Assembly: GCF_900102815.1 (NCBI RefSeq)
Contig: NZ_FNGF01000005.1
Location: forward strand, 186,001 to 250,000
From: Glycomyces sambucus
GTDB taxonomy: Bacteria; Actinomycetota; Actinomycetes; Mycobacteriales; Micromonosporaceae
DNA: 64,000 nt
Direction of reading: 5' to 3'
The notes beneath the pieces are model-generated. The model searched no databases. It was given only the letters and a program-made list of their open reading frames with translations, and was not told where the DNA came from. Shown here one piece after another: positions 18,879 through 31,078 of this stretch. Each line of letters opens with the position of its first letter. Position 1 is the first letter of the stretch. A program made the position numbers and the translations under genes.

Positions 18879-19445
18879 ATGCGGCGATACCTCATCGCAC
18901 TCCTCCTGGGCCTCACCGCCCTCTCGGCCGCGGCCTGCGGCGACGACGCGGACGACGGCGGCGTCGCCTCCGTCGACGGCGCCACCGAGTCCGCCTCTGA
19001 CGAGGGCGGCGACGGCGAGGACCTCGACGGCTTCGAAGAGGCCCTCGCGTACTCCGAATGCATGCGCGACAACGGCGTCCCCGACTTCCCCGACCCGCAG
19101 CAGAACGACGGCGGCGGCATCACCCTCGGCCTCCCCGAGGGAATGGACCCCGAGTCCGAGGAGTTCGCGGCCGCCGAGGCCGCCTGCGAGGACATGCGCC
19201 CCGGCCCCGACGGCGGCGAGGACGTCGACCCGGAGATCTACGCCCAGCTCCTCGAATACTCCGAGTGCATGCGCGAGAACGGCATCACCGAGTTCCCGGA
19301 CCCCCAGCCCAACGGCGGCATCATCATGAACGGCGACATGGGCTTCGACCCGCAGAGCCAGGAGTTCCAGGACGCCGACGCCGCCTGCGCCGACCTGCGC
19401 CCCGAAGGCCCCGGCGGCCCCGAGAACGACAGCGAGGACGAGTGA
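18879..19445 (+). CDS. Acidic lipoprotein with two CMRxNG/FPDP repeats
   Basis: A 188-residue exported lipoprotein with signal peptide [16 protein letters not shown] and lipobox cysteine C20. After an acidic linker come two copies of a module of about 60 residues: [17 protein letters not shown] with a later EAACEDMRP, and [17 protein letters not shown] with a later DAACADLRP. Each module therefore has two cysteines about 40 residues apart, which could form a disulfide or bind metal. Similar modules occur in streptomycete lipoproteins of unknown function. Its stop overlaps the start of the adaptor gene (TGATG), placing it in the efflux operon. Confidence 0.8.
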   Translation: MRRYLIALLLGLTALSAAACGDDADDGGVASVDGATESASDEGGDGEDLDGFEEALAYSECMRDNGVPDFPDPQQNDGGGITLGLPEGMDPESEEFAAAEAACEDMRPGPDGGEDVDPEIYAQLLEYSECMRENGITEFPDPQPNGGIIMNGDMGFDPQSQEFQDADAACADLRPEGPGGPENDSEDE

Positions 19446-20535
19446 TGGCGGCCCGCCGCCGCGGCAGGGGCCGCACCGGCAAGGCCGTCGCCGGCGCCGC
19501 GATCGCGCTGGCCGCCGCCGCGGCCGTCGCCGCCGCGCTCGGCGTCGACCTCCGCTCGTTCCTCGACCAGCCCGAGGCCGAGGCCACCACCGAGACCCCG
19601 GCGACCGCCGAGGTCGTGCGGCAGACCCTCACCGAGACCGTCGCCGTCGCCGGCGACCTCGGCTACGGCGACGCGCTCGACATGGCGTGCCTGCTCAACG
19701 GCACCCTCACGGGCCTGCCCGCCGCGGGCGACGTCCTCGAACGCGGCGACGTCCTCTACTCCGTGGACGACGCGCCCGTGGTCCTCCTCTACGGGTCCCT
19801 CCCCGCCTACCGGACCCTCGCTGTCGGCGCCGAGGGCGCCGACGTGAAGCAGCTGGAGAAGAACCTCTCGAAGCTCGGTTACGACGGGTTCACCGTCGAC
19901 GACGAGTTCACCGACGCCACCGCCGACGCCGTCGAGCAGTGGCAGGACCACCTCGGCGTCGAGGAGACCGGCCGGGTCGACCTCGGGCGGGTCGTCTTCA
20001 CCCCCGCGGCGATCCGCGTCGACACCGTCGAACCGCAGCTCGGCTCCGCGGCCCAGCCGGGCGCGGCCGCCTTCACGTACACCGGCCTCGACAAGGTCGT
20101 CACCGTGGAGGTCGAACTCGACGACCAGGAGCTGGTGGTCGTCGGCGACCCTGTAGCCATCACGCTCCCCGACGGCACCGAGGCCACCGGCACCGTCACC
20201 GCCTCCGAGACCGCGGTGACCGAGGAGACCGGGCAGGGCGGGGAGACCGAGGACGTCACCTACCTCGACGTCACCGTCGCCGCCGACGACGCGGCCGTCT
20301 TCGACGCGCTCGACCAGGCGTCCGTGGACGTCGGGTTCTCCGGCGAGAGCGCCCCCGACGTCCTCACCGTCCCCGTCGAGGCCCTCCTCGGCCTCGCCGA
20401 GGGCGGCTACGGCGTCGAACTCGTCGACGGCGACACCACCGAGGTCGTCGCGGTCGAGACCGGCCTGTTCGCCGACGGCTACGTCGAGGTGAGCGGCGAA
20501 GGGCTCGAAGCGGGCCAGGCCGTGGTGGTGCCCTC

Positions 20536-20539
<4 letters not shown>
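19445..20539 (+). CDS. Membrane-fusion (HlyD-like) adaptor with peptidoglycan-binding domain
   Basis: A 364-residue adaptor with an N-terminal membrane anchor ([19 protein letters not shown]). A PG_binding_1-like domain lies at about 120-180 ([35 protein letters not shown]), and beta-barrel/lipoyl-like segments follow ([20 protein letters not shown]). In actinobacteria such adaptors stand beside MacB-like ABC pairs and link the pump to the cell wall. Start and stop overlap the neighbouring genes by one and four bases, so translation is coupled. The peptidoglycan-binding domain is the clue to its placement outside the membrane. Confidence 0.82.
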
Positions 20540-21330
<791 letters not shown>

Positions 21331-22602
21331 ATGGCCACCGCCACCACCGACGGGCCCCCCGCAGGCCCGCCGCCGCCGGTACCGGTACCCGCACCCGACG
21401 CGAGGCCGCTGCGCCCCGCCCGGATGTACACCGGGGACGTCGTCCGCGTCGGCGCCACCGGCCTGCGCACCCGGCCCCTGCGGGCCTGGCTCTCCGCGCT
21501 GGGCATCGCGATCGGCATCGCCGCGATGATCGCCGTCGTCGGCATCTCCTCCTCCAGCCGGGCCGAACTCGACCGGCAGCTCGCCGCCCTGGGCACCAAC
21601 CTGCTCCGGGTCGAGCCCGGCACGTCGATGATCTCGGGCGAGGAGGGCGTCCTCCCCTATGAGGCGACCGCGATGGTCGCCCGGATCGACCCGGTCTACG
21701 CCGTGGCCGCCACCGGGAACGTCCCGGACGCGAACGTCTACCGGTCCGACCACATCCCCGAGGGCCGCAGCGGCGGCATGACCGTGCGCGCCGCCGAACT
21801 CGACCTCTACGACACCGTCGGGGCCGAACTCGCCGACGGGGCGTGGCTCAACGCCGCCACCGCCCGGTACCCGGCCGCCGTGCTCGGCGCCGAGTCCGCG
21901 AAGCAGCTCGGCATCTCCAGCGTCGGCAGCGGCGTCGAGGTGTACCTCGCCGGGCAGTGGTTCACCGTCGTCGGCATCCTCGAACCGGTCGCGCTCGCCG
22001 GCGAACTCGACCTCTCGGTGCTGGTCGGATGGGAGTCCGCCGCCGCGTACCTGGGCTTCGACGGGCACCCGACCACCGTGTACGCGCGCGCCGAGGAGCG
22101 GTACGTGGAGGAGGTCGCGGGCGTGCTCGCGACGACCGCGAACCCCGAGGCGCCCGACGAGGTCACCGTCTCGCGGCCCTCGGACGCGCTGGCGGCGAAG
22201 AACGCCGTGGACACCGCGTTCACGGGAATGCTGCTGGGCCTGGGCGGCGTCGCGCTGCTCGTCGGCGGCGTCGGGGTGGCGAACACGATGGTCATCTCGG
22301 TCCTGGAGCGGCGCAGCGAGATCGGCCTGCGCCGGTCGCTCGGGGCCACGAAGGGGCAGATCCGGACCCAGTTCCTGGCGGAGTCGCTGCTGCTGAGCGC
22401 CCTCGGCGGCGTCGGCGGGGTGCTGCTGGGGACGGCCGTGACGGCGGGGTTCGCGGCGGTGCGGGAGTGGCCGACGGTCGTCCCGTACTGGGCGAGCGTC
22501 GGCGGCGTGGCCGCGACCCTGTTCATCGGGGCGGTCGCGGGCCTGTACCCGGCGGTGCGGGCCTCGCGGCTCTCGCCGACCGAGGCGCTGTCCGCGCAGT
22601 GA
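21331..22602 (+). CDS. MacB/FtsX-type ABC transporter permease
   Basis: A 423-residue permease. A Pro-rich cytoplasmic N-terminus precedes the first helix ([23 protein letters not shown]), then comes a large extracytoplasmic MacB_PCD-like domain of about 200 residues. The C-terminal FtsX module has three helices with the motif [20 protein letters not shown] and ends with [10 protein letters not shown]. It is directly adjacent to the ATPase gene. The substrate is not evident; control by the divergent two-component system suggests a stress- or drug-induced pump. Confidence 0.88.
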   Translation: MATATTDGPPAGPPPPVPVPAPDARPLRPARMYTGDVVRVGATGLRTRPLRAWLSALGIAIGIAAMIAVVGISSSSRAELDRQLAALGTNLLRVEPGTSMISGEEGVLPYEATAMVARIDPVYAVAATGNVPDANVYRSDHIPEGRSGGMTVRAAELDLYDTVGAELADGAWLNAATARYPAAVLGAESAKQLGISSVGSGVEVYLAGQWFTVVGILEPVALAGELDLSVLVGWESAAAYLGFDGHPTTVYARAEERYVEEVAGVLATTANPEAPDEVTVSRPSDALAAKNAVDTAFTGMLLGLGGVALLVGGVGVANTMVISVLERRSEIGLRRSLGATKGQIRTQFLAESLLLSALGGVGGVLLGTAVTAGFAAVREWPTVVPYWASVGGVAATLFIGAVAGLYPAVRASRLSPTEALSAQ

Positions 22603-22609
22603 GCCGGCC

Positions 22610-22642
22610 GCGGCGCCCGCCCCCGGTCAGGGCGGGCGCCGC
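22610..22642 (+). terminator. Hairpin after the ABC permease
   Basis: GCGGCGCCCGCCC and GGGCGGGCGCCGC are perfectly complementary (13 bp) around a 7-nt loop. Confidence 0.6.
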
Positions 22643-22977
22643 GGTCTCCCTGCCGGATGCACTGGTCGGTGATCGGGGTCGGGCGGTTCGCGGTCGTCAC
22701 CTGCCCGCAGTCACCGGGGCACCGGGTCCGCGAGGTCGGCGGCAGCCGGCCGCACCCGCCCCTGCCGCACCCGTCCGTGTGCCCGCCGCACCAAGACCAC
22801 CGGTCAGCCGCAGAACGTCGGACCCAGGCCGTACCCTGGCTGGAGGCGCGCGAGAGCACCGCCGCGAGGCACCGCCGAGCGCGCCCCGTGACAACGGCGC
22901 CGCGCGGGCGGCGCCGCCGCAAGCACCGCGCCGCCAGAGGACCCGTACCGCCGCGGGGCGACCAGCAGGAGGACGAC
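22643..22977 (+). other. Non-coding gap before dnaX
   Basis: In 335 bp I see no gene. An open frame runs through it into dnaX, but its sequence lacks family features and the ribosome site lies at the dnaX GTG. TACCCT near 22840 could be a -10. Confidence 0.4.
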
Positions 22978-24942
22978 GTGGCACTCGCGCTCTACCGCAA
23001 ATACCGGCCGCAGACGTTCGCCGAAGTGGTCGGCCAGGAGCACGTCACCGAACCCCTCATCAACGCCATCCGCGCCGGCCGCCTCAACCACGCGTACCTG
23101 TTCTCCGGCCCCCGCGGCTGCGGCAAGACCTCCTCCGCGCGCATCCTCGCCCGCTCCCTCAACTGCGCCCAGGGCCCCACCCCCGAGCCTTGCGGCGAGT
23201 GCCGCTCCTGCGTCGCGCTCTCGGCCGCCGGGCACGGCTCCGTCGACGTCATCGAGATCGACGCCGCCAGCCACGGCGGCGTGGACGACGCCCGCGAGCT
23301 GCGCGAACGCGCCGTCTTCGCCCCCGTCGACTCCCGCTTCAAGATCTACATCATCGACGAAGCGCACATGGTCACCGCCGCCGGCTTCAACGCCCTCCTC
23401 AAGCTCGTCGAGGAGCCCCCGGACTACGTCCTCTTCATCTTCGCGACCACCGAGCCCGACAAGGTCCTCCCGACCATCCGCTCGCGCACGCACCACTACC
23501 CCTTCCGGCTCATCCCGCCGCCCGCCATGCGCGAGCTGTGCCGAAAGCTCTGCGACGAGGAGGGCGCGGTCGTCGCCGACGACGTCCTCCCGCTCGTCGT
23601 GCGCGCCGGGGGCGGCTCCGCCCGCGACACCCTCTCCGTCCTCGACCAGCTCATCGCCGGTGCCGGAGCCGAAGGCGTCACCTACGAGCGCGCCGCGGGC
23701 CTCCTCGGCGTCACCGACGCGGGCCTGCTCGACGAGATGTGCGAGGCGTTCGCGGCCGCCGACGGCGCCGCCGTCATGGAAGTGGTCGAGCGCGTCGTCG
23801 AAGGCGGCCACGACCCGCGCCGCTTCGCGGGCGACCTCCTCGAACGCCTCCGCGACCTCCTCGTCCTCACCCAGGTCCCCGACGCGGGGACCCTCGGCCT
23901 CGTCGACGCCCCCGCCGACCAGCTCGGCAAGATGACCAGCCAGGCCACCCGCATGGGCACCTCCACGCTCACGCGCATGGCCGAGGTCGTCGCCGCCGGA
24001 CTCGCCGGGATGCGCGGCGCCACCGCCCCGCGCCTGCTCCTCGAACTCGCCTGCGTCCGCGCGATCCTGCCCGGCTCCGACGAGTCCATGGCCGGGCTCA
24101 TGCAGCGCCTGGAGACCCTGGAGCAGCGCGCCGCGGGCGCGGCCCTCGCCGCCCCGGCCAGGCCCGTAGCGGCCCCGGTCGAGACCGGCCCGGCCGCGGT
24201 CCGGACCGCGCTGGCCCAGGCCGCGCCGACGCCGGCAGCTGCCCCGGCCCCGAAACCCGAACCCGAGGCCCCGGCCGAGGTCCCCCCGTGGGAGGACGCA
24301 TCGGAGGCCCCGAAACCCCAGGCCGCACCGGCTGCCGCCGCACCCGAACCGGTGGAGGAACCGCCCGCCGAGGACTGGTCCGAGCCCGCCCCGGCCCCGG
24401 TCTACGAGCCCGCGCCCGAGCCCGCCGGGGGCGGCACCTCGGCCGCGTCGGTGCGCCGCCAGTGGGACCGGATCATGATGGCGGTCAAGGACCGCAAGCG
24501 CACCACCGCCGCGCTCCTCCAGGACGCGACGATCGCCGACGCGAACGACGGCGAGGTGGTCCTCGCCTTCAAGCACGCCTTCCACGCCGAGAACCTCCAG
24601 AAGGAGCCCGCGTACGGCATCGTCGTGGGTGTCCTCGGCGAGGTCCTCGGCGGCACCTGGAAGATCCGGTGCGAAGTGGGGGAGGCGGGCAGCCTCCCAA
24701 AAGCGCCGACGGGAGCGGCGCCGGCCCCGGCGCCTAGGACCGGCGCGCCCGCGTCCCGGTCCGCGGCCTCCCCGGGCCGGCAGGCCGCGCCCCCGGCCGC
24801 CGAGGCGGTCGAGGAGCCCCCGCCGGAGGACTACGACGAGCCCAGCCCGGACGACCCGGTCGCCCCGGGCGGCTTCGGCACCAGCGAGGAGCAGGCCGTC
24901 AAGCTCCTCACCAACGCCTTCGGCGCCAAACCGATCGCCTGA
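22978..24942 (+). CDS. dnaX: DNA polymerase III subunits gamma and tau
   Basis: A 654-residue clamp-loader ATPase. It begins ALALYRKYRPQTFAEVVGQ, with Walker A GPRGCGKTS, a zinc-binding cysteine set (CGECRSCVALS) and the sensor/DEAH-type YIIDEAHMVT. An Ala/Pro-rich linker (about 380-480) joins the core to a C-terminal tau-like part (SVRRQWDRIMMAVKDRKRTT). The GTG at 22978 has AGGAGGACGAC in front and starts the conserved sequence. No frameshift signal for a short gamma form was recognised. It heads the dnaX-ybaB-recR cluster. Confidence 0.93.
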   Translation: MALALYRKYRPQTFAEVVGQEHVTEPLINAIRAGRLNHAYLFSGPRGCGKTSSARILARSLNCAQGPTPEPCGECRSCVALSAAGHGSVDVIEIDAASHGGVDDARELRERAVFAPVDSRFKIYIIDEAHMVTAAGFNALLKLVEEPPDYVLFIFATTEPDKVLPTIRSRTHHYPFRLIPPPAMRELCRKLCDEEGAVVADDVLPLVVRAGGGSARDTLSVLDQLIAGAGAEGVTYERAAGLLGVTDAGLLDEMCEAFAAADGAAVMEVVERVVEGGHDPRRFAGDLLERLRDLLVLTQVPDAGTLGLVDAPADQLGKMTSQATRMGTSTLTRMAEVVAAGLAGMRGATAPRLLLELACVRAILPGSDESMAGLMQRLETLEQRAAGAALAAPARPVAAPVETGPAAVRTALAQAAPTPAAAPAPKPEPEAPAEVPPWEDASEAPKPQAAPAAAAPEPVEEPPAEDWSEPAPAPVYEPAPEPAGGGTSAASVRRQWDRIMMAVKDRKRTTAALLQDATIADANDGEVVLAFKHAFHAENLQKEPAYGIVVGVLGEVLGGTWKIRCEVGEAGSLPKAPTGAAPAPAPRTGAPASRSAASPGRQAAPPAAEAVEEPPPEDYDEPSPDDPVAPGGFGTSEEQAVKLLTNAFGAKPIA

Positions 24943-24950
24943 CCCGGACC

Positions 24951-24993
24951 GGTCGGCCGCGCCTTCGCGGCGCGCCGCTGTGCGCGGCCGACC
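24951..24993 (+). terminator. Hairpin after dnaX
   Basis: GGTCGGCCGCGC (24951-24962) and GCGCGGCCGACC (24982-24993) pair perfectly around a GC-rich loop; no T run follows, so its role as a terminator is uncertain. Confidence 0.45.
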
Positions 24994-25074
24994 GCGCGGG
25001 CGTGCTCGGACGCCGGGCGTCGGTCGGGGCGGTTAGGCTGGCCCCAGACCAGGTGAGCCGGAGGGCGAGGAGTG

Positions 25075-25419
25075 ATGGACATGTTCCCAGGCGGAGACAT
25101 GCAGAAGCTGCTGCAGCAGGCGCAGCAGATGCAGACCGACATGATGAAGGCCCAGGCCGAGCTGGCCGAGTCCGAGGTCAGCGCCTCGGCGGGCGGCGGG
25201 CTCGTCACGGCCACGGTCACCGGCGACGGCGAGCTCAAGGGCATCAAGATCGACCCGCAGGCGGTCGACCCCGAGGACGTCGAGACCCTCGAAGACCTCG
25301 TCATCGCGGCCGTCCAGGCCGCCAACGACAGCGCGAAGCGGCTCGCGGCCGAGAAGATGGGCCCGCTCGGCGACGCCCTCGGCGGCATGACCGGCGGCCT
25401 CGGCCTCCCGGGCATGTAG
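25075..25419 (+). CDS. ybaB: YbaB/EbfC nucleoid-associated protein
   Basis: A 114-residue DNA-binding protein with Met/Gln-rich N-terminal helix ([19 protein letters not shown]) and a beta-layer segment ([20 protein letters not shown]). YbaB dimers coat or bend DNA. The gene sits between dnaX and recR, the most common location in bacteria. GTG at 25072 is an equally possible start one codon earlier; both follow GGAGGGCGAGG. Confidence 0.92.
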   Translation: MDMFPGGDMQKLLQQAQQMQTDMMKAQAELAESEVSASAGGGLVTATVTGDGELKGIKIDPQAVDPEDVETLEDLVIAAVQAANDSAKRLAAEKMGPLGDALGGMTGGLGLPGM

Positions 25420-25449
25420 CGCAGCGGACCGCGGACAAAAGGAGAATCC

Positions 25450-26046
25450 TTGTACGACGGGGCTTTGGGCGACCTCATCGAGGAGCTCGGGCAGTTGCCC
25501 GGTATCGGCCCGAAGAGCGCGCAGCGGCTGGCGTTCCACCTGCTCGCGTCGGAGAGCACCGACGTGGAGCGGCTGACGTCGGCGCTGGAGCGGGTCAAGG
25601 CGCAGGTGCGGTTCTGCGAGGTGTGCGGGAACGTCACCGAGGCCGAGCAGTGCGGGATCTGCCGGGACCCGCGGCGGTCCGAGGCGCTCATCTGCGTCGT
25701 GGAGGAGCCCAAGGACGTCCTCGCGATCGAGCGCACCGGGGAGTTCCGGGGCCGGTACCACGTGCTCGGCGGGGCGATCAACCCGCTGGAGGGCATCGGG
25801 CCGGACGACCTGCGCATCCGCCAGCTCATGGTGCGGCTCCAGGCCGGCGAGACCACCGAGCTCATCCTGGCCACCGACCCGAACACCGAGGGGGAGGCCA
25901 CCGCCACGTACCTGGCGATGCTGCTGAAGCCCATGGGGCTGAAGGTGACCAGGCTGGCGAGCGGGCTCCCGGTGGGCGGCGACCTGGAGTACGCCGACGA
26001 AGTGACCCTCGGCCGGGCCTTCTCGGGCCGCCGCGACATGGACTGA
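25450..26046 (+). CDS. recR: Recombination mediator protein RecR
   Basis: A 198-residue protein that works with RecO and RecF to load RecA at gaps. Visible parts are the helix-hairpin-helix ([19 protein letters not shown]), the zinc finger ([16 protein letters not shown]) and the Toprim domain ([34 protein letters not shown]). Translation starts at TTG, 8 nt after AAAAGGAG. A T-rich terminator ends the dnaX-ybaB-recR cluster. Confidence 0.94.
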   Translation: MYDGALGDLIEELGQLPGIGPKSAQRLAFHLLASESTDVERLTSALERVKAQVRFCEVCGNVTEAEQCGICRDPRRSEALICVVEEPKDVLAIERTGEFRGRYHVLGGAINPLEGIGPDDLRIRQLMVRLQAGETTELILATDPNTEGEATATYLAMLLKPMGLKVTRLASGLPVGGDLEYADEVTLGRAFSGRRDMD

Positions 26047-26053
26047 GTGGACT

Positions 26054-26087
26054 CCCCGGACGCGGCCGGGCCGCGCCGGGGCGTTTT
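26054..26087 (+). terminator. Rho-independent terminator after recR
   Basis: CCCCGGACGCGGC pairs with GCCGCGCCGGGG (one bulge) and is followed by CGTTTTT. Confidence 0.75.
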
Positions 26088-26260
26088 TGAGATCCGTTGT
26101 GCTGCAACGAAATCGCGTTGCGAGCGATTAGTGCGGATTCGGTAACAATAGCCCGCGATACGGTCACGATCGCATAACGCTTAACAGTGGTGTAACTCAC
26201 CGTGTCCTAGTCTTTGGGGTACCTCCGAATACCCACCACGACCGACGGGTGAGACAACCT

Positions 26261-28003
26261 ATGCGCACGTCCCCAACCACAGTCAGGCGCGCCCTCGCCG
26301 CCGCGGCAGGCGCCGCCCTGGCAGTGGGCCTGTTCACCGCCTGCGGGTCCGACGGCGACACCGGCGGCGACGCCGACACCGCCGAGGACTTCGACTTCTC
26401 CTGCCCGGAACGGACCGACGGCGAGCCCCAGATCGACGAGGCGGCCAACGAGTCGCAGCCGTTCGTCTTCGGCACCCCCGGCGACCCCACCAGCCTGGAC
26501 CCGATCCTCGCCTCCGACGGCGAGACCTTCCGCGTCAACCGCCAGGTCTTCGACACGCTCCTCGACGCCGACTGCACCGACACCGTGCCGGGCCTCGCCG
26601 AGTCGTTCGAGCAGAACCCCGAGGGCACGGAGTGGACCTTCCACCTGCGCGAGGGCGTGACCTTCCACGACGGCGCCCCGCTCGACGGCGCCGCGGTCTG
26701 CAAGAACTTCGACCGCTGGGCGAACTTCAAGGGCGGCTTCCAGTCCCCGAACTTCACCTACTACTACTCCGCGGTCTTCGGCGGCTTCGCCGAGAACGAC
26801 CCGGCCATGGGCATCGAGACCGAGTCGATCTTCAAGGGCTGCACCGCTGACGGCCTCACCGCGACCATCTCGATCAGCCAGTACACCTCCAGCTTCCCGG
26901 GCGCCTTCACCCTCGAGTCGCTGTCGATCATCAGCCCGCTGTCGATCGACGCCGTCGCCGACGTGACGCTCCCCGCGGCCGACTCGCCGCTGCCGGAGTA
27001 CACCCAGACCGTGGGCACGCTGGCCGGCACCGGCCCGTACAAGCTCCAGGACTGGAACCACAGCGAGCAGGAAGTCACCCTCGTCCGCAACGACGACTAC
27101 TTCGGCGAGCCCGCGCACGTCAAGACCCTGATCTTCAAGACGATCTCGGACGAGACCGCCCGCCGCCAGGCGCTCGAGGCCGGCGACATCCACGGCTACG
27201 ACCTCGCCGCCCCCGCCGACGCGCAGGCGCTCCTGGACGCGGGCTACCAGGTCCCGATCCGCGGCGTCTTCAACCTGCTCTACCTCGCCTACACGCAGGG
27301 CCACGCCCCGCTGGAGGACCACGCGGTCCGCGAGGCGCTCTCCTACGCCGTCGACCGCCAGCGCATCGTCGACTCGGTGCTCCCCGCCGGCGGCATGGTC
27401 GCGACCCAGTTCATCCCGCCGAGCCTAGAGGGCTACTCGGACGACGTCGCCACCTACGAGTACGACACCGACAAGGCCAAGGAGCTCCTGGCCGAGGCCG
27501 GCGCCGAGGACCTGAGCCTGACGTTCTGCTACCCGACCGACGTGACCCGGCCGTACATGCCGGCGCCGAAGGACATCTTCGACATCATCGCGTCCGACCT
27601 GGAGGCCGCCGGCGTCACCGTCGAGGCCCGTCCGATCACCTGGGTCGAGTACATCCCGACCACGCGCAGCGGCGAGTGCCCGCTGTACCTGCTCGGCTGG
27701 ACCGGCGACTTCGCCGACCCGTACAACTTCCTGGGCACCTGGTTCGCGGCCCCCTCGACCGAGTGGGGCTTCGACAGCCCGGAGGTCTTCGACGCGATCG
27801 CCGCGGCGAACACCGAGCCGGACGCGGCCGCCCGCGTCGACCTGTGGAAGGCCGCGAACGAGGCCGTGATGGAGGAGCTGCCGGGTCTGCCGATCTCGTC
27901 CTCGCCGCCGTCGATCGCGTTCGCCGCGAACGTGTACCCGCCGGACGTCTCCCCGCTGACGCGGGAGGACTTCGCGCAGGTCTCCTTCACCACCGGTTCC
28001 TAG
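26261..28003 (+). CDS. Peptide/oligopeptide ABC transporter substrate-binding lipoprotein
   Basis: A 580-residue SBP_bac_5 family lipoprotein with signal peptide ending in LFTAC. Family landmarks are FGTPGDPTSLDPILASDGE, WTFHLREGVTFHDGAPL, GTGPYKLQDW and YAVDRQRIVDSVLP. It should capture di- or oligopeptides outside the membrane for the permeases encoded next. The ATG at 26261 is preferred over the GTG at 26249 because GGTGAG lies 7 nt before it. It opens a five-gene importer operon. Nickel or other ligands cannot be excluded by sequence. Confidence 0.9.
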   Translation: MRTSPTTVRRALAAAAGAALAVGLFTACGSDGDTGGDADTAEDFDFSCPERTDGEPQIDEAANESQPFVFGTPGDPTSLDPILASDGETFRVNRQVFDTLLDADCTDTVPGLAESFEQNPEGTEWTFHLREGVTFHDGAPLDGAAVCKNFDRWANFKGGFQSPNFTYYYSAVFGGFAENDPAMGIETESIFKGCTADGLTATISISQYTSSFPGAFTLESLSIISPLSIDAVADVTLPAADSPLPEYTQTVGTLAGTGPYKLQDWNHSEQEVTLVRNDDYFGEPAHVKTLIFKTISDETARRQALEAGDIHGYDLAAPADAQALLDAGYQVPIRGVFNLLYLAYTQGHAPLEDHAVREALSYAVDRQRIVDSVLPAGGMVATQFIPPSLEGYSDDVATYEYDTDKAKELLAEAGAEDLSLTFCYPTDVTRPYMPAPKDIFDIIASDLEAAGVTVEARPITWVEYIPTTRSGECPLYLLGWTGDFADPYNFLGTWFAAPSTEWGFDSPEVFDAIAAANTEPDAAARVDLWKAANEAVMEELPGLPISSSPPSIAFAANVYPPDVSPLTREDFAQVSFTTGS

Positions 28004-28026
28004 TACAGAAACCTCTACAGCCACAT

Positions 28027-29034
28027 ATGCTGCGCTACACCGTTAAGCGCCTCCTGCAGCTGGCCGTCGCGCTCTTGGGACTCACTCTGCTGCTGTTCGC
28101 GTGGTTCAAGGCCCTTCCGGGCGGACCCGAGAACCAGCTGCTCCCCGAGAACGCCACGGACCAGCAGCGGGAGGCGCTGCGGGCCGCCCTGGGGCTCGAC
28201 GAGCCCCTCTGGGTCCAGTACGGCGACTTCGTGGGCAGGGCCGTCCGCCTCGACTTCGGCAGTTCGCTGTCGAGCGGGCGGCCCATCGCCACGGAGCTCG
28301 CCGACCGGCTGCCCGCCACCATCGAACTGTCCTTGGCGGCCATGCTCATCGCCGTCGGCGTGGGCATCCCGCTGGGCTACCTCGCGGCGAAGCGCCGCGG
28401 GTCGTGGCTGGACTTCTCGGCCGTCTCGGGCTCGCTCCTGGGGACGTGCATCCCGATCTTCTTCCTCGCGGCCATGCTGAAAGTGGTGTTCGCGCAGGAG
28501 CTGGGGTGGCTGCCGACGACCTTCCGGCTGTCGGCCGGCTCCACGTACACGGAGGTCACGGGCCTGCGGGTGCTGGACGGGGTGATCACCGGCGAGTTCG
28601 ACATCGCCTGGGACGCGGTGCTGCACCTGGTGCTGCCCGCGATCGCGCTGTCCTCGATCCCGCTCGCGGTCATCGTGCGGATCACCCGCGCGAGCGTCCT
28701 CGACGTGGTCGGCGAGGACTACGTGCGCACCGCCGACGCGAAGGGCCTCAAGCCCTCCGTGGTCCGCGGCCGGCACGTGATGCGGAACGCGATGCTGCCG
28801 ATCGCGACGATCATCGGCCTGCTCCTGGGCAGCCTGTTCGCGGGCGCGGTCCTGACGGAGTCGGTGTTCTCGTTCGGGGGCATCGGCTCGTTCGTCTACC
28901 AGGCGACGACCGAGCGCGACTATCCGGCGCTCATGGGCTTCATCCTGGTGATCGCCGTGTTCTACGTGGTCATCAACCTGCTCGTGGACCTGTCCTACGG
29001 CCTCCTCGACCCGAGAGTGCGGGTGCGGTCATGA
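28027..29034 (+). CDS. Oligopeptide ABC transporter permease (DppB/OppB type)
   Basis: A 335-residue inner-membrane permease with the typical start MLRYTVKRLLQLAVALLGL and the extracytoplasmic region ALGLDEPLWVQYGDFVGRA. The EAA-type cytoplasmic loop reads RTADAKGLKPSVVRGRHVMR, and it ends with LVDLSYGLLDPRVR. About six helices are visible. It overlaps the next permease by 4 bp. No good ribosome site precedes the ATG, so it may depend on translation of the upstream gene. Confidence 0.9.
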   Translation: MLRYTVKRLLQLAVALLGLTLLLFAWFKALPGGPENQLLPENATDQQREALRAALGLDEPLWVQYGDFVGRAVRLDFGSSLSSGRPIATELADRLPATIELSLAAMLIAVGVGIPLGYLAAKRRGSWLDFSAVSGSLLGTCIPIFFLAAMLKVVFAQELGWLPTTFRLSAGSTYTEVTGLRVLDGVITGEFDIAWDAVLHLVLPAIALSSIPLAVIVRITRASVLDVVGEDYVRTADAKGLKPSVVRGRHVMRNAMLPIATIIGLLLGSLFAGAVLTESVFSFGGIGSFVYQATTERDYPALMGFILVIAVFYVVINLLVDLSYGLLDPRVRVRS

Positions 29035-29992
29035 CGACTGCCAGGATCGAAAAGCTCGACCGCCTCATCGAGGCGAGCGTCTCGGCGCGCGAGGCCCAGA
29101 CGGGTTCGCTGCTGCGCCAGTCGTTCCGGCGGCTCAAGGGCTCGCCGATGGCGGTCACCGGCGGGGTCATCGTCGGCCTGTTCGTGGTGGTGGCGGTCCT
29201 GGGGCCGCTCATCGCCCCGTACGACCCGACGGCGCAGACCTGGGGCAAGGAGGTGTTCCTCAACCGGAACATCTTCCCGGGGCCGCGGGCCGAGAACTGG
29301 TTCGGCCTGGACCACCTGGGCCGGGACATGTTCTCGCGCATGATCGTCGGAGCGCGCCAGACGCTGCTGGTCGGTGTCGTGGCGACGCTCATCGGGTTCC
29401 TCGCGGGCGCGGTGATCGGCGGCGTGGCCGCCGCCTCGGGCACCTTCGGGGGCCGCTGGGGCGAGCGGGTCGAGGCCGTCATCATGCGCACGGTGGACGT
29501 GGCGCTGGCGATCCCGATGCTGCTGCTGGCGCTGAGCGTCGCGGCGCTGCTGGGGCCGTCGCTGAGCACGGTGATGATCGCGGTCGGGGTCGCGCAGATC
29601 CCGATCTTCGCGCGGCTGCTGCGCGGTTCGATGCTGGCGCAGGCCCATTCGGACTACGTGCTCGCGGCGATCTCCCTCGGTGTCCCCAAGGGGCGGATCG
29701 TGGTCTCGCACATCCTGCCGAACTCGCTGGGTCCGGTCATCGTGCAGGCCACGCTGGTGCTCGCCACGGCGATCATCGAGGCCGCGGCCCTGTCGTACCT
29801 GGGCCTGGGCAATCCCGACCCGGGCAGCCCGGAGTGGGGGACCATGCTCGCGGATGCGCAGCGGTTCCTCTCGGGCGCACCGCAACTCGCGATCTATCCG
29901 GCGGTCGGCATCATCGTGACCGCCCTGGGCTTCACCCTCCTCGGCGAGGCCATGCGCGAATCGCTCGACCCGAGGCTGAGGAGGCAGGAGTA

Positions 29993-29993
<1 letters not shown>
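29031..29993 (+). CDS. Oligopeptide ABC transporter permease (DppC/OppC type)
   Basis: A 320-residue permease with the OppC N-terminal helix (PMAVTGGVIVGLFVVVAVLG), the conserved WFGLDHLGRDMFSRMIVGAR and the EAA loop AAISLGVPKGRIVVSHILPN. It ends with LLGEAMRESLDPRLRRQ. It pairs with the DppB-like permease to form the channel. It shares 4 bp with the gene before and one base with the ATPase gene after. Confidence 0.9.

Positions 29994-31074
<1,081 letters not shown>

Positions 31075-31078
<4 letters not shown>

Noticed and set aside
18086..19195. N-terminal extension of the histidine kinase frame through the response-regulator region
   Set aside because: The regulator gene occupies this DNA in another frame on the same strand; the kinase clearly starts at 18085 with its first membrane helix.
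22657..22977. Upstream start of dnaX giving about 107 extra residues
   Set aside because: The extra segment has no DnaX similarity, and a strong AGGAGG site lies just before the GTG at 22978.
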